Shown: positions 46,501 through 57,756 of the stretch, in pieces
Numbering within the stretch: position 1 is the stretch's first letter
Layout of the letters: the number at the start of each line of letters is the position of its first letter
Assembly (NCBI GenBank): GCA_004835665.1
Contig: RBKR01000008.1
Span: forward strand, 682,001-746,000
Source: Phoma sp. XZ068
Lineage: Eukaryota > Ascomycota > Dothideomycetes > Pleosporales > Didymellaceae
Length of the DNA stretch: 64,000 nt
Reading direction: 5' to 3'
Position numbers and translations under genes: made by a program
The notes under the pieces: generated by a model
Database searches by the model: none
Told to the model about the DNA's origin: nothing
The model's input: the letters and a program-made list of their open reading frames with translations, nothing else

Positions 46501-46979
46501 ATAAGCTCGTCATACAGAGTACACAAATCGGATACCCAACTACTGTCCTGGGTGGGTCCAATCATGTATGGCATATTCATGGCGTTCTTTGCAACCTGAG
46601 AGCTAGGTACCAATTGAAAGGCGAAGCTTCTTTCTAAGGATCCAACTCGTCACCAGGAAAGTCTGTACGGAGATCCTGGGATTTGTATGTGACTAACGTG
46701 ACAGAAATGTATTTATGCATTGGTATCACTCTGAGATATTTGAAGAATCGTGAGAAAAGGTTGGGGCGACATTGAACAGCGATCAGTTCTATTACAAAAC
46801 GCCGTGCACCCATTTCACGACTCTGACTTGATATCATGTTTCGTTTTGAAGTAGCCATATTGTCATCTAGTTGACGTAGAAGGCTCTTCATGATATGGGA
46901 AAGTCGTGGAATTGGCCTTACAAATACTGATTCTGTACAAACAACGCTAGAAAGCCACACTACATAATTAGTACCATGC
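43518..46979. other. 3.5-kb gene-poor region
   Basis: No recognised gene. The most protein-like frame is a 65-codon ATG-started minus-strand ORF at 45541-45738 (MGNKSCIIQICPRDDLMKHD... with KKRR), too short to support. No transposon or tRNA pattern was seen by eye. The left end includes the 3' flank of the Kre9-like gene, and the right end that of the DUF2235 gene. Confidence 0.5.
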
Positions 46980-48794
46980 TTACGGCCACTCGTTCTGTGC
47001 CTTCGCACCTAGCTTGAAGTCGATATTCTTGTCCAGTTTCTGAAGATAGTCCCCGTCTTTGTTCTTCGCGTTTCTTGCCGCATGCTCCGTGCTAAGAGCA
47101 GCGCCCATGCGCTGGGAGGTTTCATACCAAACCCTCTCGTAATTCTTGTCGGTCTCTGTGTGAGGCAGGATTGCCCATTCAGGTAGCTTCTTGCCGTCAC
47201 GTCCCTTGCTCTTTTGCCACCAGAAGCGTTGACGGCCATCTTCGCCCACTTCGTACCAACGATCCCAACCACTCAGAGGGTGAGGATCAGGGTACTCCTT
47301 CCACACAGTCCAGTCGCGAATACCCTTGCGATACCAAACGAGAGGGTGGATGTACTCATTTGTCTCGCCGTATTCCTTGATGGGCAGCCACTTAGGCTCT
47401 GTCATCTGCTCGGTGAAGATCTCGACTTCCTCATGGCCTGGCTGACGCGGACGTCTGCCGTTCGCATGGAATAGCGTAGTATAGCTGTCCACTATTGGAC
47501 CCACACCCCAGCCAAAGTCAAATTTCTCGTGCTCATGCTTCTTTTCTCTCTTGGGAGGAGCTAGTGGATCAGGCTCCTCGCCAATGTAAGGGACGTTTGG
47601 AAGCTTGTTGTATTGTTGACGGAACCAGCTCTCGTGCCACTTGTGGTGGTAAGTGCACTCCTTACGGATCTTTGTCAGCCAAGTCTCATATTGTTGCAAA
47701 TATGCTTCGAACGAAGCATAGTCAATATCGAGATGCGGCGAGATGCACTGCAACATCCATGTGAATGTGGCAATGGATATGTCTGTGTAGGCGAGTTAGA
47801 GAAGCGCTCCTAGGAGCAACGCAAGATGTTGACTCACTTTCCATATCGCCCTCCATCTCCAGGAAGCCATCGTCAGAACCTCCGCCACAGTTGATATGAA
47901 CACCAGGGAACTAGTAACGAATCAGTATGAAGAATGAGAGAGAAGGGGCCAAAACTGCGCTCACCCAGACTTGCTTCAGCTCAGGCCTATCGTCACCTTT
48001 CAGTTCATCTGGAATATACCATAGAGTAGGTCGGAAAGCTTTGCGACGTTCGTCTAAGGCCAACGCATGGTATGCGTGCTTGACGTCTAAGTTGGTTAGC
48101 GTGTGCTTTTCTGAGTTCGAAGGCAGGAAAACTTACGACCCGAAAGCATGACATTGTGGAAACCATACCTGCCCCGACCCTTTGCATTACTGAAACTCCC
48201 AACATCCGGTACACCCAGACTGCCAACAGTATCCCACACACCTACGACCTTGACCTCCCGACTCTTCTGGTTGATCTTGATCTTGAGCTCTCCATTGTTC
48301 AGAGTGAGCTCTTCATTGGCGAAGTCTCGGAATGACTTTCCCCTGTTGTTGGCCATATAGGCGCGATAGACTACAGGGAAGTACTGCATCTGAAGCGGCC
48401 GAATGACACCGATATCTGTAACCAGACCCGCAACTGCTCGTGCAGTATAGGCACCGCGAGAGAATCCGAAACACATAATTTCGTCGCCAGGCTCGTAGTT
48501 CAGAACAATGAAGTTGTATGCCTCGATCACATTCTCAGCGAGACCTGCGCCAGTACCGCCCTGTCGAGCAGCTTCGACGCCGCTGATATCGCCAGTTCCA
48601 ATTCCGCCATCGTAATAGACAATCTGGTGCCACTTTTTCGCTGCGTTCTTCTTGTCTGTGCCAAAATTCTTGATGAGACGGCAAAGTTTGGTGACATTGG
48701 AGGGTACGTTCTCTTTATTGGCGACACTGGACTGCCACGTTCCATCGCAGCAGATGATGAGGCGTCGACCCCAGGGCTTATCGGCGTCCGCCAT
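46980..48794 (-). CDS. DUF2235-domain alpha/beta hydrolase
   Basis: Exons 48794-48137, 48086-47965, 47910-47838 and 47782-46980 give 551 aa. The DUF2235 fold fills residues 8-340: RRLIICCDGTWQSS, SNVTKLCRLI, QIVYYDGGIGTG, and the nucleophile elbow EIMCFGFSRGAYTARAVAGL (Ser about 112). Then come GVWDTVGSLGVPD, HAYHALALDERRKAFRPTLW, and FPGVHINCGGGSDDGF with the expected Asp/His. Bacterial relatives include type VI secretion phospholipases (Tle1); fungal members are mostly uncharacterised cytosolic lipase-like proteins. The C-terminal 200 residues are rich in Trp and charged residues (WYRKGIRDWTVWKEYPDPHP), a fungal extension. The start at 48794 (MADADKPWGRR) is used; the frame upstream includes a poly-Lys run coded by the A15 homopolymer and is not protein-like. 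Confidence 0.94.
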
Positions 48795-49689
48795 AATAAT
48801 GGTGGTATACAGATAATGGGTCGGGATGAAAGCGTGTCGATATGTAAGGAATAGTGAAGAAGGAAGACTATAAGCACAATCAAGGGGCCTTTTTTTTTTT
48901 TTTTGGCAACGCTCCACAGCTGTTGAGGAGTTGCACAGTCGGTAAGCACCAGCTGAAAGGAGAAGGACGATTGGATTCCAAGAGCTTGTAGGCAACGAGG
49001 CAGCGGTTCATGTTACCTTTTATGCGCCCAGATCTCACACCGCGGAGCTTCCAAGTGCTGCAAGCTGAGCCCGTAATCATCCCCGGTCGCGGGCCCGCCG
49101 CCGCCAACGCGCCTTACAGCCATCTATCACATCAGGAGTGTGCTGAGAGACTGCAGCAGGGCACATTGATCGCCTTCGTATTGCTAGCCCGACCGCGATT
49201 TCGTTTACCATGTCTCCAGATTGGGCGTTCGTGGTTCTGGACGCAGCTGGCGGGGAGCATGTGCTGAGCGGTTCGGGAAGCGGGTGCACGGCAAGAGCGA
49301 AACTAGACAGGGATTAAACTGCTTTGGGCAACAGCCCGCCCTGCCTAACACCGAATGTGTACTTCAGCTGTGATTTGGCTGGCTGAGCTAGGAGAACAAT
49401 GCGTTGTGGATTGGTTTGCTTCGTCGAAAAGCAAGTGGGGTAAGGATAAATGGTGTGTAGGGTCAGCTTGCCGCCATGGATCATGAGAACACGACGATGG
49501 TGGTCAGACAGGGGAGAATTGCGTGCAATAGTTGCAAGACTACAATGGGCGGGAAGAGTCGACATTCAAATTATTCACATAGCAGATTGACGGCGCGGGT
49601 TTCAAGGAAACTTCTTCATATAGAATTGTCCTTGTCAGAGATTTGACGCGTACTCGTCTGCTCAATGCAGTACTGAGTGTGGATGATAC
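48795..49689. other. intergenic with poly-T tract
   Basis: The region lies between the DUF2235 start (-) and the permease stop (-). A 15-base T run lies at 48890-48904 (A15 on the coding side), about 95 bases upstream of the DUF2235 ATG, likely a nucleosome-depleting promoter element. No gene is seen. Confidence 0.6.
48890..48904 (-). promoter_or_regulatory. poly(dA:dT) tract
   Basis: A run of 15 A on the minus strand, upstream of the DUF2235 start codon. Such tracts exclude nucleosomes in fungal promoters; the role here is inferred. Confidence 0.4.
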
Positions 49690-51433
49690 CTAAGCAATCC
49701 AGAACCAGACCTTCTGGAACACGTTCTTCGGCACAGGTGCTCCAGAGATGTCGTTCGCACACAGCTCGTCCATCTCCCGTTTTCCGCTCATGACATCGAT
49801 GTTCTGGATCTTGATACACAGCGGAGTTCGGTACCAGATCTTGTGGCCGAGGTAAAGCACCAGGAAGATAGGAAGTGTAATGTAGGCTGCGAGGAAATCA
49901 GAAACGTTCCAGTTGGCATTGGTGAAGATGCCAAAGCCGTTGGTGATGGTCAGGAGAGAAATGACGACCAGGGTACCCCAGACAAAGTAAGGCTGGAACT
50001 TAGTGCGGTAAGGCAGCTGATCAAACATGTTATTGTAGATCATGGCCTTGCGGAAGCGAATGTAGGTGATCATGACCACGATCCAAGCGATGAATCCAGA
50101 AATGGTTGAGATGTTGGAGAACCAAGCGAAAACTTGGGCACCGGTACTGGAAACGTTGAGGTACGCAAGAAGACCAACAGCCCAGGTTGCAAGGACGGCA
50201 ATCCATGGGACACCATTCCTGTTTGTACGGCCGAAGATTTTGGGAGCATCACCGTTGAGTGCCATGCCGTACAAGACACGGCTGCCGGAGAAGAGGAAGG
50301 CATTTCCAGCGGACCAGGCAGAAGTCAAGACTGCTGCATTGATGGCATGGTTCAAACCGCCAATTCCAGCCCTCTGAATACCGATGACGAATGGGGACGC
50401 AGATGCGTTGGAGTTAGGGCTGAGGAGTTGCGGGTCGTCTGAAGGTACAATCACACCAATGATGAAGGAGCCAAATCCGTAGAAAATGGCAAGTCGCCAG
50501 ACAAATCGGCCGGCAGCCTTGGGAATGTTGCGTCGCGGGGCGATAGTCTCACCAGCACTAAGTGCAATGAGTTCGGGAGAAGTGATGAAGGCGAAACCAG
50601 CTCGGACAAACGCAGTCCAGAACGCCAGGAATCTACCACCACCACCTTCAACGAGATATGGTTTGAAGGCTCCAGGGTTATTCCAGTATCTGAAGCCGAG
50701 ACGACCCTGATCGTTGGGGCTTCCACCCAGCATGATCACGAAACCGACAATGATCAGACCCATGATGGTGATGAACTTGATTGAAGCGAACCAGAACTCG
50801 GCTTCACCGAAGATACCGACAGCGACAATGTTCAGGAACAGGACAATGACAAGGAAGATAGTGATCCAAACGGCGTTGTGGACAGGAGTCTCCCAGTACT
50901 CCAGTAGGATAGATCCAGCAGTGGCTTCAGCAGCAACAAGAATGGCGTATGCGTACCAGTAGTTCCATCCTGCCGCAAAAGCAAGCGACGGGTCTACAAA
51001 TCGCTTGACGAAGTAGGGAATGGTGATACCCTTCATGGGCAGGTAGGTAACGATTTCAGCCAAGTTGTTCATGACATTCCAAACAACGATCATCATGGCC
51101 AGGTAAGCCATGAAAAGCGGCGCGGGGCCGACCAGGGCAAGAATAGCGCCAGATCCAACGAAGAGACCTGTTCCAATAGCACCACCAAGGGCTCTACATA
51201 TCGTTAGTAACTGAACTGAGGGTATCCTATGGTACGGTAACGTACAGGAACTGGATGTGTCGGCTCTTCAGTCCACGATGTGTGTCTCCTCCTCGCCCAG
51301 TAGCTGCGCCAACGGTAGCAGCTCCATGGACAAAAGGCTCCTCAGTGGTAGTTGTGTGCTTATCATAGCCAAATTGCTCTGCTTCGTAGCCCTTCTCAGC
51401 CTCTCCAGGGCCGACAACATGGTGGTTCGGCAT
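49690..51433 (-). CDS. amino-acid permease (yeast YAT family)
   Basis: Exons 51433-51246 and 51193-49690 give 563 aa. Twelve-span APC-superfamily symporter of the plasma membrane. The cytosolic N-tail (MPNHHVVGPGEAEKGYEAEQ) leads to the helix-1 signature SRHIQFLALGGAIGTGLFVG restored by the splice. Further family motifs are GYLPMKG-like TYLPMKGITIPYFVKRFVDP, FAAGWNYWYAYAILVAAEAT, ITSPELIALSAGETIAPRRN, FSGSRVLYGMALNGDAPKIF, STISGFIAWIVVMITYIRFR, and the C-terminal NVFQKVWFWIA. It is closest to the Dip5/Gap1-like group; substrate specificity cannot be read from sequence alone. The motif TSPE before ALSAGE (helix 6-7 region) is intact. Confidence 0.95.
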
Positions 51434-53331
51434 CGTGAATAGAGGTGGCAAATCCTGCGTAGCACTGCCGGTGTAACGTGAGAGTTTGGTGGGAGGATGA
51501 TCGGCGTTCCCAGTTCGGTCTGCACTCTTTCACAAAGCAGCGGCGACTCGGACACTCTTATACAATCTTGTCTTCGTCGTAGTCCTCACGCCAGGGAGCT
51601 CAAGCAGAGATTTTCAAGCAAGTCGCCGGCGCGTCAGACGCTGATATGCCAACATCTTGGCTATCACGCATCCCGCACCTTGAACCGGTAAGGGCAGGTC
51701 GCTTCCACTGCTACCATGACAGGGATACTGCAACAATGCGCTCGGATTCCCCAGACTGCAGCCAATTATCGTTACGTACAACCCCAGACTTTGCGGGAAA
51801 AAATGCCAGATGGTGCGAGTTGCAAGTTGCGATTTCTCACGCTGGTGTTCAAGTGCGATTTCTAAGGCCGAGCTTATGCGAGCATATAGGGCGTGCGAAC
51901 TGTGGACTCGTAGCGCGAGGTGATCCGTGCCGTGTTCGGATGCTCGGTTTCTGTCGGAATCGGACCTTGAGGCTCAACCCACACCCAAGTGGCTGGAAAT
52001 GTCGTTCGAGAAGCCTGCTAGCGTTCGACTAATTGCTTGCAAATCCATCTGGTGGGTTATGGGGTCAAAATCTGAAGAGCTCGTGGGGACCTGGGGAACG
52101 CGGGGAACGGCGATGCTACGGCGATGCTCCTGGTGGCGGGAGCAGCTGGTCACGGGAACGAGAAACACAATATCGAAGGGAGCCAACTTCGAAGGATTTC
52201 ATGGGGCTCTGATTGGTATGAAGTATCTGCGAAGACGTGATCAAGCTCACAAGGCTATCTTAGCTTATCAGTGGAGTCTGCACTAGCTGGAGATACGGTA
52301 TCTTCAGCTGCAGCCCAAATGAGTAGACGCGACGCACTTTTGCGGCGTCCAGCACGGAATGTTTGTACATGCCGAGGATTAATCCGCGTACAAGAGCCTT
52401 GGTCCGACTGGATCCGCGGCATATATTAGGCAAGTCGAGAAGCATGCAAAGTATGCACATGTCAGACGTCAGAAATATGCAATCTCACCAGGAAGCTCCT
52501 TCTTCACTCACCTCAAGATGGAGGAGAGCTAGTCCTTTTCACGATGCTCGAGCGAGACTTGTATAAAACTGTGCATGTACCATCGAATCCTCAAAGAACT
52601 CGGACTCAAGTACAGACATGAATCCACAAATGAGTGAAAGATTATATGCTTAGAAAACCCATACACGACCGCACCATAGACACACCATGTCTCTGCCAAC
52701 GACGTCGACCCGATATCAACCTCACTGGTACATCAAGCCACTGATCCGCATCACAGCACCACACTTTGCGAGGACAACAGTAGCATCTACACTTCGGTCT
52801 TGATAGAAATCTACATTGCCGTCTAATAAAACACATCTAGACTCAGAGGTTGATTCCGTCCAACTTCCTTCAGCGTCCCCACGCTCTTCCTTAACTTCAT
52901 CCGCCGAAAACACTTCTATCTCAAGCCGCACAACACCGGATCAACCATCTTCGATACATCATCCCCCAACCCCTCGATTGTGCTGTGCCGCACCGCGAAA
53001 CCATTTCGTCTACGAGGGCAGATGTCATGTACATGCTGTAGCAGAGACGGCGAGAGCGCTGGTAGCTCCTTCGCTCAAGACGGCTGGCCTAAAAGCAGAT
53101 ATCTTGGGGATCCAGTACACAAGCTACACTCTGCAGAAAATGATATGCAGAAAATGAATCTGGTGCGCCTGTTGTCAATCTTTAAGGAAAACCAGAGACT
53201 ACGCAGGTGCCTTTGAATGGTACGGGCCCAGTGTCAGTCATTCAGGTATTGCTGTACACCGCACGGCGAGACTAGATGGTGTAGAACGGGGCGGTACACG
53301 CAGACGTTCTATATCGGGATTGGAAAATTGG
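51434..53331. other. 1.9-kb intergenic region, possible gene remnant
   Basis: The region holds the permease promoter (51434-52200) and the 3' flank of the gene ending at 53332. At 52720-53160 both strands show protein-like frames: on minus 52931-52722 a balanced charged peptide (RLEIEVFSADEVKEERGDAE) lacking an ATG and entered after a stop, and on plus 52816-53157 a Ser/Pro-rich frame also lacking an ATG. Neither makes a complete gene. Confidence 0.4.
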
Positions 53332-54627
53332 TCAAGTTGTACTACCGCGAGGCCTCGATGGGCTCCTGGAGGGAGGAGTTCTAGGCGGAGTAGGCCTGCT
53401 GACGTTGAGACCAAGGCCAGGACTAGCTGCCGGCATCGGCACTGATAGTAGCATATCCGAACCAGGCGACGGGCGCAGAGTCGATGTGCCTTCAGAAATG
53501 GAGCGAAGACGTGGTGAAGCTTGTGGGCTGAGGCGCGGTGTATTCGTAGGACTTGGACCGTTGCTCTCGATGCGGTGTTCTTCCACCGAAGGTTCACTGG
53601 CGTGGCGGTGTCGTCCCTTGTACTCCTGGTTAGACATGTCGAACGAGCGCATACCCAAGGTGTTTCTCGATCTTCTCGCGCCGTGCCGTCCGAATCGGTT
53701 ATCACGGTCCTCGTCCTTCTCTTCCCAGAAGCTTTCCCATCCCGCGAATATCGGCAGAGCGAGAAGTAGCACGGGAAGAAACTGCCCAAAGTTCCATGCA
53801 CTCTCGCTACCATCGATGTGGACGCCAGGGGGTGGATTACCGAGTGCTTGAGTCTCTGCCAGCCCATCACCAGCCATCCAGATCCCGTAGATAGCGTATG
53901 CGGGAGCGACAATCCACGTGCGAAATACAGCGCCAAAGTACCAGATGTACCACCACCATTGTCCTTTCTTGTCGCTTTTGGTAGGATCTTTAAGCCAGTA
54001 CATGGCTGCTATTACCGTAACGTGTCCGCCGATTGCACCCACTAGCAGCGCAGCCCACTTGCCGCCAAAGGCTGCTGAGAAGTGCGGCCGGTCCTTCTTG
54101 AAGAAACAAGCCAGTGAGTCGGAGAGTTGGACTTCAGCGAGGTCGTAAGAGTATGCGACGAAGGACGTGTAGCCCAAGAGAGCGAGATTGGCCAACATGA
54201 AGAAGATTCGCGGTAGGTTGATCCACTTGTTCTTTACAAAGTAGTTTCGTAGTGCCACGACTGTGAGGAGGTGCGTGACCGTAGTCAGGAAGGCAAGATC
54301 AACGACTATTCTGAAATGGTACACGGACATAGAGCAGTGTTTGATCATTGCGGTGAACTGAATGGCGAGACCGGTGAGAAGTTGTGTATCGGAGAACGCA
54401 AGGAGGTTCTTGCTCAGAACGGTTGACCAGAAGGCAACGCTCCTCCAGTAAGGACCTTCGTGGTGCTGCGCATCCTGATTTTGCTCGTATGCAACTTTGT
54501 TCTTCGTGAAATGTCTTCTAAAGAAGTTGACAATCTCTTCAAAGCGATCTAGAAAAAGGACCGTGAAAGCGATCAAGAATGCGAGACAAGTGGTAGACAA
54601 GAAACCGACGATGATCTGCAGGGACAT
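53332..54627 (-). CDS. seven-span membrane protein, unknown
   Basis: The unspliced model from the ATG at 54627 gives 431 aa starting MSLQIIVGFLSTTCLAFL. Seven hydrophobic spans can be seen: IIVGFLSTTCLAFLIAFTVL, NLLAFSDTQLLTGLAIQFTA, VVDLAFLTTVTHLLTVVAL, RIFFMLANLALLGYTSFVAY, WAALLVGAIGGHVTVIAAMY, IWYFGAVFRTWIVAPAYAIY and FLPVLLLALPIFAGWESFW. The C-tail of about 115 residues is Ser/Pro/Arg-rich, with many SP and TP sites. No family recognised with confidence; similar proteins are widespread in Pezizomycotina. Alternatively, a first exon 54680-54672 (ATG TCG CAG) spliced to an acceptor before 54615 gives MSQIIVGFLST, in phase. The join has a good acceptor (CTGCAG), so the true 5' end is open. 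Confidence 0.82.
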   Translation of the reverse strand: MSLQIIVGFLSTTCLAFLIAFTVLFLDRFEEIVNFFRRHFTKNKVAYEQNQDAQHHEGPYWRSVAFWSTVLSKNLLAFSDTQLLTGLAIQFTAMIKHCSMSVYHFRIVVDLAFLTTVTHLLTVVALRNYFVKNKWINLPRIFFMLANLALLGYTSFVAYSYDLAEVQLSDSLACFFKKDRPHFSAAFGGKWAALLVGAIGGHVTVIAAMYWLKDPTKSDKKGQWWWYIWYFGAVFRTWIVAPAYAIYGIWMAGDGLAETQALGNPPPGVHIDGSESAWNFGQFLPVLLLALPIFAGWESFWEEKDEDRDNRFGRHGARRSRNTLGMRSFDMSNQEYKGRHRHASEPSVEEHRIESNGPSPTNTPRLSPQASPRLRSISEGTSTLRPSPGSDMLLSVPMPAASPGLGLNVSRPTPPRTPPSRSPSRPRGSTT

Positions 54628-55589
54628 CAGCAAAGTCCAATGTCGTCATCTGGGAAGTTGTACGCCAATACCTGCGACATCTGGATCTGCTGGCACGACC
54701 GTCCTGTTTGGCACACACGATGCCTCTGCGCAGTCAAGTAATTTCCAGCCCATGGTTGGTATTGGTGCGCGAGTGGGCTGGCAGGCAGCCTTAAACCTTG
54801 TGACAGCTAGTGTTTGCTTGCGCGAGCTTTGTTCAGGTAGTGTAGGGTATGTAAACAGCGCAAAATCCAGTCGCAGCTGATGTTTCCTCCTTGGTCTTTA
54901 TGTGTAGGTAGCGAGGCTGGCTCGCCCCCACACGCAAAAGCTGAAGCTGCGCCGGCGTCCAGGTCAGCCTCGGGGTCATGTTTGAGCCTCAAAACAGGGC
55001 TATGTCGCGAGCGGGTGTCACTCCGCCGGATCGCGTTTAAGCCCTCCCTCTTTGTAGAAAGATAAGATCTGCGATGCGGTGCATGAACCATTCACAATCA
55101 CAATAAAGTTAGAAACACATGCCAGGAATCGGGACCGATTGACATAAAGGTGCACAAGCTAGGCTTCCATTGGAGAGTGCGTGGGCTGAGCCCTGCAGCT
55201 GTTACAACTTCGGCTCTTTTGTAGGCTGTGCATACACATCCACCAAATGACATCATCGGTGGTGTGCAATTTGTACTGTAAAAATATATCGCTGTACAAA
55301 GGTACCTCATCCAATGCTATGCTTATATTACAGCCAGTATCCAGGCCCAAACGCTTCTGTTGAAGGTTGCCTCTCCCTTCCAAGTATTATGTAAGAATAG
55401 GATGTATCCAGAAAAGCAAGAATCATTATTGGTCAAAGCCGTACCGAAGTGGTGTGTTGCGTAAATGTCTATCGTGGTCCCAGAGTGCGCCGAAGCATGC
55501 ATGCAAGAAATATTGGGTTACGCCGTCGTGTCTAGTCGATGTAGAAGAAGCCAGGGCTGTCGCGTGCGGAGTTTGTTGTTTAGCTGAGC
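54628..55589. other. intergenic
   Basis: The region holds the promoter of the seven-span protein and the 3' flank of the phosphotransferase. It contains the candidate nine-base first exon at 54672-54680. Nothing else is recognised. Confidence 0.55.
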
Positions 55590-57123
55590 TTAGTCTGTGC
55601 GACCCTTCTCAGGAAAGGTACCATTGGCAACGCCGTTCGATTTAGCATTCTTTTCTCTTGTCTGCTTGGGGATGGTCAAGCAGTTGATGCCGAGGTAATC
55701 GCAGATGCTCGTGATGACGAGGTGAGCCCAGCGGCCATACACAACAGCTGCAAAGACGAAGTATGCGCGGAGGTACCACAGCTCGGCGTTTGCAGACAAG
55801 GGACCAAAAGTCGTGCCTGGAATGGTGAAGTACGGGTGGTTGACAAGCAGAGCACCTCCAATCATGGGGGCAAGCATGACAGTCCAGTAGGGGAACGGTT
55901 GGTGAGTAAGATGGGCCAAGATAATCTTGGTCGTCATGCGCCCAAAGACCAAGGACATGGTCAGGCAGTACAGCACCAGGTGGTTGTCTTTGAGAATGTG
56001 CGAGTATGGGGATCCAAGCCATGCCATAGTGCATGCAGTGAAGATGACCAGGGGTGTCCATTCGTAGAGAGTCGGGAGGAAAGGCTGGTTTCTGGAACGA
56101 CGTGCCTTTGCAACGTTGACCAGACAGGCTGGCACGTGGGCAACGAAGAAGGTGAAGAGAATGATGGGGATCCACAGCTCTTTCAGTGTGACGTTGCCGA
56201 TCTCTGCCTTGTAGGATGGGAAGTAGTGTGCCAGGGGAGTCGACCAGATCTCAGGGCCGAAGTAGCCGGACATGCAGATGAAGGTGCATGCAAGGATCAA
56301 TCCCTCTGCAGTGCGTCAGTTTCTGTGGGCCAGAGAGCTGCAAGTGACAAACCTGTAGGACCGTTGAAATAGCCAAGATACAGCGTATGTGTGTGGTATG
56401 TCTCCCAAGTGGAGAGGAACATGGGCAGCACAGGTACAAGGGCTGTGAAGGCGCCAATCTTGGTGGATCCATATCCAACAGCTGCAGTCTCCAAAAGACT
56501 AGCAAGTGTGCAGTTGAGAGAGTCTATCCCATGGCTGCGTTGAGGTCAGTCTTGGGATTTGGCGCATTGGGCTTCAGGTCACGTACTCGAAGAGCTCTCC
56601 CAGAGGGCTCGAGGTGCCGGTGCGGCGCGCTTGCTTGCCGTCGACGTTGTCCATGGTGGAGTACATCCACATGCCGAACGCGAAGCTGTAGTATACCCAT
56701 GATGGTGCCTGTTGGTTGTGAGCCAGCTTGCACATGGCAGCATCATGGCGCGGGACTAACCGGTCCGACCAAATCCGGGACGTATAATTCTAGCAATGCG
56801 ACATTCCCAAGAATGAAGAAGAAGCCCAGCAAAGTCACCAGGTTGGGCGCAATCCACATGGGCAGCAGCTCCACGAAGCCATTCCACTATGCTGTGTCAG
56901 GGCGTGCGCAATCACAGTCGTGGTGGTGGGGAATCGTACGTAGTGCTTCAGAATGTAGCGGGAGATGAAGGATTTGTCGACGCTCGAGTATTTGTACGTT
57001 TTGAGGTGCTGCAACGCATCCTCGGACACGCATTCGTGCTTTGCGGTGTCTGCAGCTGTTAGCAGACCATTCCGCGGGCGTGCGAAGGCGCGCAAGGGAG
57101 GCGGTACCTTTGCTCGGCGGCAT
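55590..57123 (-). CDS. sn-1,2-diacylglycerol choline/ethanolamine phosphotransferase
   Basis: ER integral enzyme that transfers phosphocholine or phosphoethanolamine from its CDP form to diacylglycerol, the last step of the Kennedy pathway (yeast Cpt1/Ept1). Six exons: 57123-57108, 57049-56940, 56886-56761, 56708-56587, 56534-56353 and 56305-55590, giving 423 aa. The CDP-alcohol phosphotransferase motif D-G-x2-A-R-x8-G-x3-D-x3-D is complete at residues 107-129 (Asp107, Gly108, Ala111, Arg112, Gly121, Asp125, Asp129) and is built across the exon 4-5 junction. N-terminal block: LKTYKYSSVDKSFISRYILK, then WIAPNLVTLLGF. Many membrane spans follow. Choline versus ethanolamine preference cannot be decided. 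The first coding exon has only 16 bases; a TATA-like TATAAATTT lies about 55 bases upstream. Confidence 0.95.
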
Positions 57124-57756
57124 CTTGGGGCTGGTGACGGGGGGAGGCAGCGACATGAGGGTGGCGGGGACGGGGAAATTTATAAAAAATGCACTCTAGG
57201 CCATGCAGATGCGGGGAATCTTGCAGCAGAGTCCAACTCTTGCGGTGTGGGATGGCAGATGGAACTACGCAGCCATCGCGGACGTCAAACTTCTAAGGGA
57301 CCACCTGCCGGCTTCGATCGCTCTGCAGGGATCAGGGCTGGTGAGCGCGCGCGTCATTGGCGCACCAGTCGTTCTTGCCCGTTTTTGCACGTGAAGATCC
57401 ACCTGTGCGCCGGGGGTCTTGCCCTGCTCTTTGCACGACGATCCTCCAGGCACAACACAAACATCAAACACAGTCCAGACTGCATCTTGAGATGAGATCG
57501 GCCTCAGCAATCTAACTGCCTGCATCCTGCGAATCTACGGCTAGCCACAGGGCGCTCCGTGTTTGTCCTCGCACAGACAATGTAAACAGTGGCACACGCG
57601 AGCACCGAATGTTACGCTTGTCTGCTATTTGCTACTTCTCTTATCCTTTTTTTATTACTTTATCTATATTCTAGTCTAAGTCACACTGTAAATCTACCTT
57701 TGAAAAAGCTATCAACATTCATATGCGTCAACATTATCGGGATGGGCCAAGCAACC
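57124..57756. other. intergenic
   Basis: Phosphotransferase promoter on the left, 3' flank of the hydrolase on the right. It contains the TATA-like site at 57177-57185 and AT-rich DNA near 57640-57700. No gene is seen. Confidence 0.6.
57177..57185 (-). promoter_or_regulatory. TATA-like box of the phosphotransferase gene
   Basis: TATAAATTT on the minus strand, 54 bases upstream of the ATG at 57123. The plus strand reads TATAAAAAA from 57181, so it could also serve the other direction, but no plus-strand gene follows. Confidence 0.4.

Noticed and set aside
48795..48995. Upstream in-frame extension of the DUF2235 gene
   Set aside because: It includes a Lys run coded by the A15 tract, and the conserved start fits the ATG at 48794.
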